Below, piece by piece: positions 8,603-17,278 of a stretch of 64,000 bases of DNA (position 1 is the first letter of the stretch; every line of letters begins with the position of its first letter). The stretch covers positions 4,357,501 to 4,421,500 of the forward strand of contig NZ_CP089291.1 in the NCBI RefSeq assembly GCF_022818495.1, written 5' to 3'. A program made the translations under genes and the position numbers. The stretch comes from Fodinisporobacter ferrooxydans (lineage in GTDB: Bacteria > Bacillota > Bacilli > Tumebacillales > MYW30-H2). The notes under the pieces were generated by a model, which saw only the letters and a program-made list of their open reading frames with translations, had not been told where the DNA came from and ran no database searches.

Positions 8603-8734
8603 ATGCAATTATCAAATGATTTACTTTTGGAGGCATACGAGTTATCGGTAGATTTAAAATTGGAAGACAGCTTTATACAATTGCTTTTCGAAGAAATTAA
8701 ACGACGCGGATTAGATTCAAAGACCTGCAATTAA
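8603..8734 (+). CDS. sda: Sda, replication-linked inhibitor of sporulation kinases
   Basis: This 43-aa protein folds as the Sda helical hairpin: LSNDLLLEAYELSVDLKLED, then SFIQLLFEEIKRRGL, closely following the known Sda pattern (LSDELLIESY, then FIELIENEIKRRSL). Sda binds the dimerisation domain of histidine kinase KinA and blocks Spo0A phosphorylation when replication is initiating or stalled. AAGGTGA lies 6 bases before the ATG. The DnaA-box cluster directly upstream is the expected regulatory partner, which strengthens the call. The C-terminus is slightly different from that of Bacillus subtilis Sda and ends after a short polar tail. Confidence 0.85.
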   Translation: MQLSNDLLLEAYELSVDLKLEDSFIQLLFEEIKRRGLDSKTCN

Positions 8735-8820
8735 ATGGAATTCACCAAACTACTTTCGACAAATTTCTAGTGCAAGAAAGCCCCTTTATTCTTTCCGCTA
8801 TGTTAAATAAGGAAAAATAG

Positions 8821-8859
8821 AAAAATTCCTTTCCAAAATGAAACGGGAAGGAATTTTTT
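8821..8859. terminator. Bidirectional terminator
   Basis: AAAAATTCCTT... pairs with ...AAGGAATTTTTT around a loop, with T-runs on both strands. It serves sda and the converging MFS gene. Confidence 0.8.
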
Positions 8860-8867
8860 ATGCTCAT

Positions 8868-10052
8868 TTAAACACGAATCAAAAGCAACAAAATACCCGC
8901 AATAGCTGCCAGCATTCCTCCGGTTGCAAAGGCAACAGAAGGACCGAATGTCTCCCACAGGACACCTGCCAGTATGCTTGCAGGCAAAGCGGCAAGACCC
9001 GTAACTGCACTGTATGTACCCATCGCGATGCCCCGTTGTGTTTCTGCAACGATATCTGCAATATATGCCTTTTGTATGCCTTCTGTGGCGGCATAATAGA
9101 ATCCGTAAACGGCAAATAACACCCAAACCCAAGATGCACGATGTATCATGCCAAATCCAAAATAGATACATGCAAAGATAAAAAATCCGCTGACCAAAAC
9201 CGGGCGACGCCCGAAACGATCGGAAAGCACTCCCAAAGGTGTAGAAAAGATGCTGCATACGACATTAAACAGCAAATAGGCAAGTGGGATTACACTTGGT
9301 GTCATGCCTACATTTTGTGCCCGCAAAACAAGAAATGCGTCGGAAAAGTTGCCAATGGTAAATAACGTTGAGATAAACGTAAACACCATAAACGGTCTCC
9401 CTAAACTTTGAAAACCAAATTTCGGCAATCCTCTGGCACTATGTATCTCTTTTTTTTCTTCTGCCAAGAAAAAGACCAAAATAAGAACTGCCAAAACGCC
9501 CGGAATTGCAGAAGCCCAAAACACAGCACGATATTTTCCGGGAAATGCGTCGAGAATCCAAAATGCCGCCAATGGTCCTAAAGCCGCACCCAGTGTATCC
9601 ATGGAACGCCTGAAGCCGAACGCCTTTCCTCTTTCTTCTTTGTTTGTCGCATCTGCCAAAAATGCATCCCTTGGTGCTCCTCGCATTCCTTTGCCAAGAC
9701 GATCCGCAAAGCGTATGGCAAGGACTTGCCCCCAAGAAGCAGACAATGCAAATAGAGGCTTAACAAGATTGGATACGCCATATCCTGCTATCATCAGCGG
9801 CTTGCGTCTTCCAATCCGGTCGGAAAACCATCCGGAAAACAATTTTAAAATACTTGCCGTACTTTCCGCAATTCCTTCAATCAAGCCAACGGTTCCCACT
9901 TGCACATGGAGAACAGCCGTTAAAAAAAGCGGCAAAATGGGAACGATCATTTGACTGGAAAGGTCCGTAAACAAACTGACCATTGCAATGAAAAAAATAG
10001 CCGAATTCATTCCCAAGATCCTCTTTTTTGGGGATTTTGATTCAGCTCCCAT
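8868..10052 (-). CDS. MFS transporter (YfkF/TCR-like multidrug type)
   Basis: This 394-aa, 12-TM transporter has SAIFFIAMVSLFTDLSSQMI in TM1, the loop GWFSDRIGRRKPLM between TM2 and TM3, and RFADRLGKGMRGAPRDAFLAD in TM4-5, with the mirror loop GVLSDRFGRRPVLV in the second half. It resembles the bacterial MFS subgroup with a conserved GAPRDA motif, whose members export drugs or small metabolites; the substrate is unknown. The ATG at 10052 is chosen because GGCAGG lies before it and the upstream 14 codons lack a ribosome site. Confidence 0.8.
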   Translation of the reverse strand: MGAESKSPKKRILGMNSAIFFIAMVSLFTDLSSQMIVPILPLFLTAVLHVQVGTVGLIEGIAESTASILKLFSGWFSDRIGRRKPLMIAGYGVSNLVKPLFALSASWGQVLAIRFADRLGKGMRGAPRDAFLADATNKEERGKAFGFRRSMDTLGAALGPLAAFWILDAFPGKYRAVFWASAIPGVLAVLILVFFLAEEKKEIHSARGLPKFGFQSLGRPFMVFTFISTLFTIGNFSDAFLVLRAQNVGMTPSVIPLAYLLFNVVCSIFSTPLGVLSDRFGRRPVLVSGFFIFACIYFGFGMIHRASWVWVLFAVYGFYYAATEGIQKAYIADIVAETQRGIAMGTYSAVTGLAALPASILAGVLWETFGPSVAFATGGMLAAIAGILLLLIRV

Positions 10053-10083
10053 TGTATTACCTGCCTTTCCTTTTTCTTTATAG

Positions 10084-10097
10084 TGCGTGTTCAAAAA
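10084..10097. repeat. Solo end of the MITE-like element found in parE-parC
   Basis: TGCGTGTTCAAAAA matches the terminal repeat of the element at 41468-41620 and is preceded, as there, by TTATAG. Only one end is recognisable, so this is a decayed or solo copy, just upstream of the MFS gene. Confidence 0.4.
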
Positions 10098-10222
10098 ATA
10101 TAAATTTTAGAGGCCGATAGTAAAATTGCCCCACATATAATAAAAATGACTGTACGTTATATATGAAAGTTCAAATGAAGAAGAAAGGATTTTTTCAGCA
10201 TTTTCATGCGATTCATATGAAA

Positions 10223-10250
10223 AAGCGACATCGTAGAAACGATGCCGCTT
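10223..10250 (-). terminator. Hairpin terminator left from a lost gene
   Basis: The arms AAGCGGCATCGT / ACGATGTCGCTT read on the minus strand are followed by TTTTTC. It lies 150 bp downstream of the flavin-reductase remnant and probably ended that transcript. Confidence 0.55.
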
Positions 10251-10400
10251 GCAACCACTTGCGGATTGTCTTGGGAGACGTGAATGGCTGCAAAATTATT
10301 GTGTCCCATTTTTTTACATATAAACATGCATTTGCATCCTTAACGATAGTCACCGGTTCCAAGTGGATGACGCGAGTTATCTACTTGCCAGGTATCTATC

Positions 10401-10541
10401 CTATTTGGCTTGGACCCAATCGATAAACTTCTGCACTACATCGTCCAAGAATGCCAATGTGGGTTCATCAACCAGGCGCCCCGACACATCAAACTTTTGG
10501 CCGGCAAAATTTATTAAGGAATCTCCACAAACACAAACCAT
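10401..10541 (-). pseudogene. C-terminal remnant of NADPH-dependent FMN reductase
   Basis: The 46 codons encode DSLINFAGQKFD, then GRLVDEPTLAFLDDVVQKF and IDWVQAK, the usual C-terminus of flavodoxin-like NADPH-dependent FMN/azo-reductases (normally about 180 aa). The flavin-binding N-terminal three quarters is absent and no ribosome site precedes the first ATG. It is read as a deletion remnant. The family call rests on a short match and should be tested by search. Confidence 0.5.
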
Positions 10542-10730
10542 ATAAGTATATTACTTTTTTCACTTACTTTTATCAAGTTATCGAAAGGAATGGGGCAAAG
10601 CATCAAGCAAGTCACAGAAAAAAGGCTGCGTATGGCAATGTGCCCAGCAACCTCCGATTCACGTTAGTGTGCTCGACTGCTATCATTTGAATGAATCGAT
10701 TCCTACACAAAATGTCAGGGAGATGACGTA

Positions 10731-10883
10731 TTGATCTGTAATGAATGTCAACGAAAATTAAGAAAAAAACGTTTAAATGAATATCCCGAAAATTGGTCGT
10801 CATTCATGTTTTGCAAACGTTGTGGAGACTCAAGGATTGATTTAAACAGACGAAAACTGAAATCCTTAACGAGAGGAAATTAA
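10731..10883 (+). CDS. Small zinc-ribbon-like protein
   Basis: An open frame of 50 codons starts with TTG (10731), 8 bases after GGGAG. It encodes CNEC near the start and CKRCGD in the middle, two CxxC pairs 26 residues apart, with a basic linker and a basic C-terminus rich in Arg and Lys. The spacing suits a zinc ribbon. I recognise no named family. A nucleic-acid-binding role is only inferred from the composition. The TTG start lowers confidence. Confidence 0.45.
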   Translation: MICNECQRKLRKKRLNEYPENWSSFMFCKRCGDSRIDLNRRKLKSLTRGN

Positions 10884-10987
10884 GCAAAATTTGCTCGAGT
10901 GTGGTAGAGTAATATATGTTCATTTGCTAGAATGACAGAATCGATTGCTTGATTTGCTGAAATATTTAGTGGAAGGTAGGGAATCTT

Positions 10988-11074
10988 GTGTTTGGATTGA
11001 TGACTGCATTATTTCTCGTAGCGTTTGGTTCCATTGCAGCTTTAACATTTCGCGCATTTAAAGGCGACATTTAG
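10988..11074 (+). CDS. Single-TM micropeptide
   Basis: A frame of 28 codons starts with GTG after AGGTAGGGAA and ends directly before a strong terminator. It encodes one hydrophobic helix (MTALFLVAFGSIAALTF) and a short basic tail, typical of small membrane peptides of Bacillota. The terminator 7 bases after the stop shows that a plus-strand transcript ends here, which supports a real gene. The function is unknown. Confidence 0.5.
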   Translation: MFGLMTALFLVAFGSIAALTFRAFKGDI

Positions 11075-11080
11075 TTTAGC

Positions 11081-11108
11081 AAGCCCTTCCTTGCCGGAAG
11101 GGCTTTTT
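11081..11108 (+). terminator. Rho-independent terminator
   Basis: A perfect 10-bp stem, AAGCCCTTCC / GGAAGGGCTT, is followed by TTT. It ends the micropeptide transcript and faces the converging dehydrogenase gene. Confidence 0.85.
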
Positions 11109-11120
11109 ACTTTTTTTATT

Positions 11121-12065
11121 TTATTTTTCAGACAAATCTTTTTTCAACCATTCGATCAATTCCCGCTCACGAGCCTGATTCATTGTTTGGGAGAATTCCG
11201 GACTCCATCGATAGAATCCTTCGCCGCTCTTCTGTCCATACTTCCCTTCTTCGACCAAGCGGCGCATCAGGGATAACGAACCCTGTTCCGTACTCAAATC
11301 CGGGAAGAGATAACTGGAGATCGAATGAAATACGTCCAATCCACCCATATCTGCCGTCATGAACGGACCGGTGACAGGGAGTCTGCGGCCAATGCTGTAG
11401 CGAACTGCCGCATCGATATCTTCCATTGTAGCAACACCTTGTTCCAGAATGTATTGTGCTTCTCGGAATAACGCATACTGCAAGCGGTTTCCGATGGAAC
11501 CCAAAATATCTTTTTTCAAGACGATCGGTTTTTTGTTCATGCGATTCAATTGTTGCAACGCTCGCTCTACCGTCTGGTCTGACGTTTGTTCGCCTCTTAC
11601 GATTTCAACAAGGGGAATCAAATGTGCCGGGTTCCAAAAATGAGTGACGACCGTTCTTGCTTTGTGAACCGTATGCAAGGCAATATCTGTCGGACTTAAT
11701 CCTGATGTATTGCTTGCTAAAATCACATCCGGCGAACACGTGTCATCCAGATTCCGGAACCACTCTTGCTTGAGCGGCAGATTTTCCGGAATTGCTTCAA
11801 TAATAAATGTAGCGTCTTGTATACACGCTTCCAGGGAAAGCGTAAACGTGACACGAGCGGCCGTTTTTTCTGCTTCTTCTTGCTTTATCACTTCATAGTC
11901 CTGCAAAATTCTCAACTTCTCCAACATTCCTTGCTGCCCGCGGGCAATATCCGCCGAGTCACTTCCCCACACGGTTGGTGCAAGCCCCGCCATTGCTGCC
12001 GTTAAGGCGATCGAATGCCCCATGGTGCCTGCACCGATGATTGCGAGTGTTTCACTCATTGCCAT
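11121..12065 (-). CDS. 3-hydroxyacyl-CoA dehydrogenase-like oxidoreductase
   Basis: This 314-aa protein has a Rossmann N-terminus (IIGAGTMGHSIALTAAMAG), the catalytic region SNTSGLSP and HFWNPAHLIPLVEIVRG, and the C-terminal helical domain with FMTADMGGLDVFHSI. The HFWNPAHLIPLVE form is typical of the L-gulonate 3-dehydrogenase/lambda-crystallin and carnitine dehydrogenase branch rather than fatty-acid beta-oxidation, so oxidation of a 3-hydroxy acid to a 3-keto acid is expected. The ATG at 12065 has GAAGGAG 8 bases before it. It lies 20 bp behind the SDR gene in the same operon, downstream of the HpsN-like island. Confidence 0.8.
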   Translation of the reverse strand: MAMSETLAIIGAGTMGHSIALTAAMAGLAPTVWGSDSADIARGQQGMLEKLRILQDYEVIKQEEAEKTAARVTFTLSLEACIQDATFIIEAIPENLPLKQEWFRNLDDTCSPDVILASNTSGLSPTDIALHTVHKARTVVTHFWNPAHLIPLVEIVRGEQTSDQTVERALQQLNRMNKKPIVLKKDILGSIGNRLQYALFREAQYILEQGVATMEDIDAAVRYSIGRRLPVTGPFMTADMGGLDVFHSISSYLFPDLSTEQGSLSLMRRLVEEGKYGQKSGEGFYRWSPEFSQTMNQARERELIEWLKKDLSEK

Positions 12066-12085
12066 ACTCTCAACTCCTTCTCTTT

Positions 12086-12847
12086 TTAAATAGCCGTCCA
12101 ACCGCCGTCTACTTTGATTGTTTCACCTGTAATAAAATTGGCCAAATCGGAAGCAAGGAACAGTACGGCTCCGGTAACATCTGACGGTTGCGCCAATTTG
12201 CCCAAAGGAATTCTTTGTATCACATCATTGAAAAATTCCTGATCCTGCAACATCGTTCTTGTCAACTCTGTTTCGATGAATGTGGGCGCAACCGCATTGA
12301 CTTTGATATTATAGGGAGCCCATTCCACAGATAACGCTTTCGTTAGTTGTACTGCTCCGCCTTTGCTTGAGCAATACGCAGTCCGATTCTTATAGCCTAC
12401 AAAAGCCATCTGGGAAACGATGTTGATGATTTTCCCACGGCCTTGCGCAATCATATGCTTCCCGGCACGCTGAGCGCAGAAGAAAGTCCCTTTTAGATTG
12501 GTATCCAAAATGCGATCCCAATCGTCTTCGGTTACTTCCAATGCAGGCTTTGGAATATTGATTCCGGCATTATTGATTAAAACATCGAGTCCATTCATAC
12601 AGGCGGCCGCTTCCTCTATCATGTTGGAAATGCTTTCTACTTTTTGCATGTCTGCTATTATATAGAAAGAATCCGGTTGGTATTGTCTCATTTCTTCCAC
12701 AGCCGTCTGTAAAGCCGTTTCCTCGCGCCCGGTAATGGCCACCTTCGCCCCAAGTCTGGCAAATGCCAGCGCGATATCTCGCCCGATCCCTTTGCTGCCG
12801 CCTGTTACAATTACTTTTTGATCCTTCAATTCAGAAAAATAAGTCAT
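12086..12847 (-). CDS. SDR family NAD(P)-dependent oxidoreductase
   Basis: This 253-aa classical short-chain dehydrogenase has TGGSKGIG (cofactor binding), NNAGINIP, the catalytic YCSSK, and the C-terminal GETIKVDGGWTAI. It resembles FabG, gluconate 5-dehydrogenase and the HpsO/HpsP-type dehydrogenases of dihydroxypropanesulfonate catabolism, and the family alone cannot separate these. GAGGGGAA precedes the ATG. It follows the MFS/HpsN-like transcription unit, behind a terminator, and is tightly linked to the 3-hydroxyacyl-CoA dehydrogenase-like gene. Confidence 0.82.
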   Translation of the reverse strand: MTYFSELKDQKVIVTGGSKGIGRDIALAFARLGAKVAITGREETALQTAVEEMRQYQPDSFYIIADMQKVESISNMIEEAAACMNGLDVLINNAGINIPKPALEVTEDDWDRILDTNLKGTFFCAQRAGKHMIAQGRGKIINIVSQMAFVGYKNRTAYCSSKGGAVQLTKALSVEWAPYNIKVNAVAPTFIETELTRTMLQDQEFFNDVIQRIPLGKLAQPSDVTGAVLFLASDLANFITGETIKVDGGWTAI

Positions 12848-12914
12848 GCATTCCCCTCAATTCTTGTAAAGATATTTCTATTGTGAACCAAATTACACAA
12901 GTATTCAATGAAGG

Positions 12915-12939
12915 AAAAAACCCCGGGATCATGCCGGGG
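12915..12939 (-). terminator. Terminator after the HpsN-like/MFS operon
   Basis: On the minus strand CCCCGG / CCGGGG arms are followed by TTTTTT. It lies 15 bp beyond the MFS stop codon, so the SDR pair downstream either has its own promoter or depends on readthrough. Confidence 0.8.
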
Positions 12940-12954
12940 CGATTCTGCTATAAA

Positions 12955-14265
12955 TTAGGAATGTATGGTAATTCCTTGTTTTTTATGAAACCGTTCCATC
13001 GCCTGTCGATCATCATGTACCCGGTATAAGATCAAGAAGAGGACAGTACATACCAAGGTGACTCCGCCAGCAGTCAAAATCGCTGGTGTAAAGCTTTTGT
13101 AATGTTGGAGCACAATTCCCATTAAAAGCGGTGAGAGAATACCGCCGATGTTGCCGATGAAATTTACAAAACCGCTGACAAAACCGGCACCTTTTTTTCC
13201 GCCAATTTCAGCCGGGGTTGACCATTGCGGACCTAGGATTCCCATGACAAATGCATATCCCAAGGACATCGCGGTTACAGACATATAAATATTGGAAATC
13301 GATGGTGTTATAAAAAGCATGATCGTCCCCAAGATCAAACCAAGCGCAATCACGAGTCTTCGCACATTGACTGAATTAAATCCGGCATTGACCAAACGGC
13401 GGACAATCGCACCTGCTCCAAGCACCGTAATCAATCCAAACAGGTACGGTTCCATTGCCAGATACCCCATTTCTTTTAGGGACACATGATATTTTTGCAT
13501 CAGATACGTTGGATACCAGGTTAAGAACATAAAGTTTACAAAATCAAGACCAAAATTTGATATACCGACTGCCCATAAGGATGGACGTTTCATAAGTTCG
13601 AAATATAATCCCTTTGGTGCGGGGCTGTTATCAACTTCTACTTGATCATGTTGGATCCATTCCAACTCATCTTTTGCCACACCCCGATGGTCTTTCGGGT
13701 CATCCTTAGCGTAAAAGTAAAAGATAGTGCCTAATAACGCAGCAATTAATCCCGTCAGGATAAATGTCATTTTCCATCCCCATTGAATGAGGATAAATGA
13801 AACGATCGGCGGCGCCACTGCAGCACCGATGACGAGTCCAAGATTCTGCAAAGACATCGCTTGTGAATATTCGACCCGTGGGAACCAACGGCTAAGCAAT
13901 ACAGACGCTGCCGGCCATGTAATCGCTTCCCCGATGCCGAAAGGAATACGGAACCAAATCCAAGCCGCATAGGAACCAGCGGTAGTCGTCAGGATCAAAA
14001 TGATACACCAAACCCACATGCCGTAAAAGTATGTCCGGCGCGGGCGTAACCAGTTGGCAATCATGCCTGCAGGAATTTGAGCAATTGCATACGCCCAGGA
14101 AAATGCGCTAAAGATCACGCCAAGTTGTATAGGTGAAAGATGAAATTCTTTTGAAATCACCGGTGCAGCTACGGAAATATTCGTACGATCCAAATAGGAG
14201 ACCGTACTGATCAAGAACACTAAAAACATGACGACCCAACGAACTCTTGTCGATGTCGTTTTCAT
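12955..14265 (-). CDS. MFS transporter, ACS family, linked to HpsN-like enzyme
   Basis: This 436-aa, 12-TM anion:cation symporter has RWVVMFLVFLISTVSYLDRTN in TM1, GMIANWLRPRRTYFYG in the loop and GEAITWPAASVLLSRWFP in TM4-5. These are motifs of transporters for organic anions such as hexuronates, tartrate and sulfonates (HpsU of dihydroxypropanesulfonate users is an MFS protein). It starts 41 bp after the HpsN-like gene and ends before a terminator, so it is co-transcribed with that gene and probably imports its substrate. A GGGGG site precedes the ATG. Confidence 0.85.
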   Translation of the reverse strand: MKTTSTRVRWVVMFLVFLISTVSYLDRTNISVAAPVISKEFHLSPIQLGVIFSAFSWAYAIAQIPAGMIANWLRPRRTYFYGMWVWCIILILTTTAGSYAAWIWFRIPFGIGEAITWPAASVLLSRWFPRVEYSQAMSLQNLGLVIGAAVAPPIVSFILIQWGWKMTFILTGLIAALLGTIFYFYAKDDPKDHRGVAKDELEWIQHDQVEVDNSPAPKGLYFELMKRPSLWAVGISNFGLDFVNFMFLTWYPTYLMQKYHVSLKEMGYLAMEPYLFGLITVLGAGAIVRRLVNAGFNSVNVRRLVIALGLILGTIMLFITPSISNIYMSVTAMSLGYAFVMGILGPQWSTPAEIGGKKGAGFVSGFVNFIGNIGGILSPLLMGIVLQHYKSFTPAILTAGGVTLVCTVLFLILYRVHDDRQAMERFHKKQGITIHS

Positions 14266-14306
14266 TCGTTTACCCCCTTGAAAGTATTTTCTACCATTTG
14301 GAAAAT

Positions 14307-15596
14307 CTATACATTCGCTGAGGTTTTTCCATAGCGGCGGACACGCAGCAGCGCTTGTTCTCTATGGCCGGCAAAGTTCTCCAATGCACAGAGACGAGCC
14401 GCATACTCACCGATCCTTGCGCTAGCTTCCGGCGTACATTTTTGATAGGTGCAAGTCTTGATAAACTTGCCGACCCAAAGTCCGCCGGTATAACGGGCCG
14501 CTCCTTTTGTCGGCAGTGTATGGTTCGTACCGATCACTTTGTCGCCATATGCGACGTTCGTTTCCGGACCAAGAAAGAGCGCACCGAAGTTCGTCATGTT
14601 GTTCAAGAAATACTGTGGATCTTTTGTCAATACTTCTACGTGTTCGAACGCCAGTTTATCCGCTTCGGCAACAGCTTCCGCTTCATCTGCCACGAGGAGG
14701 ATGATGCCGTTTTCTTCCCATGCGACCCGCGCAACATCAGCTGTAGGCAGTGTCTGCAATTGACGCTCAATTTCTTTCAATGTTTCTTGCGCAAGAGTTT
14801 CTGATGTGGTGATCAACGCGCCTGGTGATGTGGGTCCGTGCTCTGCCTGGCCAAGGATATCGCAAGCAACCATTTCCGCATCTGCTGTTTCATCGGCGAT
14901 TACCAAAGTCTCCGTCGGACCAGCCAACAGATCAATGCCCACACGCCCAAACAACTGGCGTTTCGCCTCTGCTACATACGCATTGCCCGGACCTACAATC
15001 ATGTCAACAGGCGCAATGGTTTCTGTTCCCAATGCCATGGCGGCCATCGCCTGCACACCGCCAAGGATGTAAATTTCATCTGCACCCGCAAATGCCATTG
15101 CGCAAACCGTTGCTGCAGGAATTTGTCCGTTGATCGGCGGTGTACAAGCAATGACACGTTTTACGCCTGCCACTTTTGCTGTAAGGACACTCATATGGGC
15201 AGATGCGACCATTGGATAGCGTCCGCCTGGGATATAACAACCGACGCTATTTACCGGAATATTCTTATGCCCGAGAGTAACACCTGGCTGCGTTTCTACT
15301 TCGATATCCCGGATTGCAGCACGCTGCTCCTCGGCAAAACGGCGAATTTGCGCTTGCGCAAACTTGATATCGTCAATTGTTTCTTCCGGCAGGGACTTGA
15401 TAATCTCCTGAATCTGTTCTTCTGATAAGCGAAAATTTTCCGGAGACCATCGATCTAGCTTTGCAGATAATTCCCGTACTGCAGCATCACCGTTTTTTGC
15501 TACTTGATCAAGGATCGTACGTACCGTTTCATAAACTTGCGCTTCCGATTTTGCGATTTCTTCTTGGCTTTTCCCTTTTTTTAAGAACTTTGCCAT
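14307..15596 (-). CDS. hpsN: HisD-family dehydrogenase, HpsN-like (sulfopropanediol 3-dehydrogenase type)
   Basis: This 429-aa member of the histidinol dehydrogenase family has [76 protein letters not shown] (metal ligands Gln and His), [10 protein letters not shown], and [17 protein letters not shown]. True HisD has GPNHVLPT with TARFSSPLS at the last site; the changes here are those of HpsN, which oxidises (R)-2,3-dihydroxypropane-1-sulfonate twice to (R)-sulfolactate. No his genes are near. The ATG at 15596 follows GGAGGATTCGATC. A LacI regulator and two operators lie upstream. The substrate is a strong hypothesis, not proven. Confidence 0.78.
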   Translation of the reverse strand: MAKFLKKGKSQEEIAKSEAQVYETVRTILDQVAKNGDAAVRELSAKLDRWSPENFRLSEEQIQEIIKSLPEETIDDIKFAQAQIRRFAEEQRAAIRDIEVETQPGVTLGHKNIPVNSVGCYIPGGRYPMVASAHMSVLTAKVAGVKRVIACTPPINGQIPAATVCAMAFAGADEIYILGGVQAMAAMALGTETIAPVDMIVGPGNAYVAEAKRQLFGRVGIDLLAGPTETLVIADETADAEMVACDILGQAEHGPTSPGALITTSETLAQETLKEIERQLQTLPTADVARVAWEENGIILLVADEAEAVAEADKLAFEHVEVLTKDPQYFLNNMTNFGALFLGPETNVAYGDKVIGTNHTLPTKGAARYTGGLWVGKFIKTCTYQKCTPEASARIGEYAARLCALENFAGHREQALLRVRRYGKTSANV

Positions 15597-15618
15597 GATC
15601 GAATCCTCCTTTTTCATT

Positions 15619-15634
15619 TTGCATACGTATGCAA
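15619..15634. promoter_or_regulatory. LacI operator 1 (perfect 16-bp palindrome)
   Basis: TTGCATACGTATGCAA is a perfect palindrome with the central CG typical of LacI-family operators. It lies only 22 bp before the start of the HpsN-like gene, overlapping the leader, where binding would block transcription. Confidence 0.8.
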
Positions 15635-15760
15635 TTGTGAGTAAAATTTTTGTCCGATAGTTGTTAACTGTAGTTTCACTGCTTTCGCATGTAGTAATAC
15701 ATGTAGTAATACGTGTTTTACAGTTTCAAAAATCTTCTCTTTGTTTCCTTTCCAAAACCT

Positions 15761-15776
15761 TTGCATACGTATGCAA
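15761..15776. promoter_or_regulatory. LacI operator 2 (identical palindrome)
   Basis: This second exact copy of TTGCATACGTATGCAA is centred 142 bp from the first, a spacing that allows DNA looping. The 312-bp region between the HpsN-like gene and lacI also has a short direct repeat (ATGTAGTAATAC twice, about 15689-15714) and no other gene. Confidence 0.8.
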
Positions 15777-15946
15777 TTTTTCGATTTTTCTAAGAGGCAT
15801 TCAAAAATACCTCTTTCACATTTTGTTGCAAATTCCGCAAACGCATTCATAGATTTGATTGAAAAAAGAGGCTTATGACCTCTATACCGGAAATAATAAT
15901 ACATGTTCGAAATTCTGTCAAACATTTCGTTGCCTTATGCGTCGCC

Positions 15947-16951
15947 TTACGTTGTTCGCAATTGCACGGAATTCCGCGCAATCAGTCCTCCTTGTATCAA
16001 GCGATGTTGTGGCTCTTGTGCAGAATCATCGATTTCTTGTATGAGAATATCGATCGCCGCTTGGATCATAAAATCGACAGGCTGTTGCCAGGTAGTAAGG
16101 GAATACGGCGGCCACGCGGACATACCGATATCATCGAAGCCGATAATCGATACATCGTCCGGAACTTTGATACCCAATTGTTTAGCCGCATCAAGAGCGC
16201 CTAAAGCCATAATATCATTGGCGCAAAAAATTCCATCCGGCCGCTGCTCCATTTGCAACAGCCGCACTGCAGCCGCATACCCGCCATGATACGTATACTC
16301 CCCAAACTCCAACAGGGGTTCCAGATCTTTTTGCCGCAATGCTTCCCGAAACCCTTTTTCCCGATCTTTGCTCGTCGATGTATTGCGTTTGCCGGCAATA
16401 AAAGCGAGTCTTTGATGCCCGGTATTTAGGAAATGCTCCCCAATTTTGGTACCGCCGAGAATGTTGTCACAGCAAACAATGCTGCACGGGCAATCTTCTA
16501 TATAGCGATTAAATAATACGACCGGTATGTCATTTTCTAAAAAACGGGTGACGACAGAAGATGAAAGCAGCGCATCTGTAATGATTACACCATCGACGTT
16601 ATATTCGAGAAATTGTGATACTTCTTCGCCTTGTATATCTGTCGTATCCGTATTGACAAATAAAACATGATACCCTTTTGTTCGCAAACCATACGAGAAT
16701 TTGCCAAGTATCTCCGCGTAAAAAGGATTTTTCACATCGCCCATTGCAATCCCGATCATATTTGTCTTCTGCGTGATCAATCCCCTGGCGATGGCGTTCG
16801 GATGATATCCCAATTCGTTTGCTGCTTGCAACACTCGTCGGCGTGTTTTCTCGGAAACATTCGCACCTGGTGTAAATACCCGGGAGACGGTCGATTGGGA
16901 AACTCCGCTGAATTTGGCAACATCGGAAGCGTTTATGTTCTTTTTCCTCAT
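15947..16951 (-). CDS. LacI-family repressor of the HpsN-like island
   Basis: This 334-aa regulator has an N-terminal helix-turn-helix (NASDVAKFSGVSQSTVSRVF, residues 6-25), the hinge with GYHPNAIARGL, and a periplasmic-binding-protein-like sensor domain ending in LTTWQQPVDFMIQAAIDIL. AAGGAGG lies upstream of the ATG. It is transcribed in the same direction as the HpsN-like gene and sits right behind the two 16-bp palindromes, the obvious operators. The ligand is unknown; by position it should be the transported acid or sulfonate. Confidence 0.87.
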   Translation of the reverse strand: MRKKNINASDVAKFSGVSQSTVSRVFTPGANVSEKTRRRVLQAANELGYHPNAIARGLITQKTNMIGIAMGDVKNPFYAEILGKFSYGLRTKGYHVLFVNTDTTDIQGEEVSQFLEYNVDGVIITDALLSSSVVTRFLENDIPVVLFNRYIEDCPCSIVCCDNILGGTKIGEHFLNTGHQRLAFIAGKRNTSTSKDREKGFREALRQKDLEPLLEFGEYTYHGGYAAAVRLLQMEQRPDGIFCANDIMALGALDAAKQLGIKVPDDVSIIGFDDIGMSAWPPYSLTTWQQPVDFMIQAAIDILIQEIDDSAQEPQHRLIQGGLIARNSVQLRTT

Positions 16952-17278
16952 CCTGCTTTGCGGAACCCTCCTTCGATTCTCTTACTGGAAGATGCTGAAA
17001 TAGCATTGTCTGCTTTTAAATCGACTTATGGTAGAATCGATTGCACCGTTCCTATCTCCCAAGAATTATATCACAGGGAAAATTGTTTTTTTAAACAGAT
17101 CCAGGAATCGATGCATTTCCCGCAAAAACACATCGTAAACCGAAATAAACGACCGTTTCCCTGAAAAAATCAATGCTGCTACGATTTGAAAAATTAAATA
17201 AATTCATCAATACTTGAAATAGTATACTTGTAAGCCTTTTCCTAACAATTTTCTCCAAAATTTGAAAGGAGCACCTCA

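Noticed and set aside
10163-10426. 87-aa plus-strand frame
   Set aside because: Its composition is unlike a protein, and it overlaps a minus-strand terminator and a recognisable reductase remnant.
14838-15425. 195-aa plus-strand frame across the HpsN-like gene
   Set aside because: Antisense shadow: Cys/His/Arg-rich composition, no ribosome site, no family motif.
14307-15596. Ordinary histidinol dehydrogenase of histidine synthesis
   Set aside because: No his genes flank it; [17 protein letters not shown] replaces the HisD motif and it is linked to a transporter and a LacI repressor.
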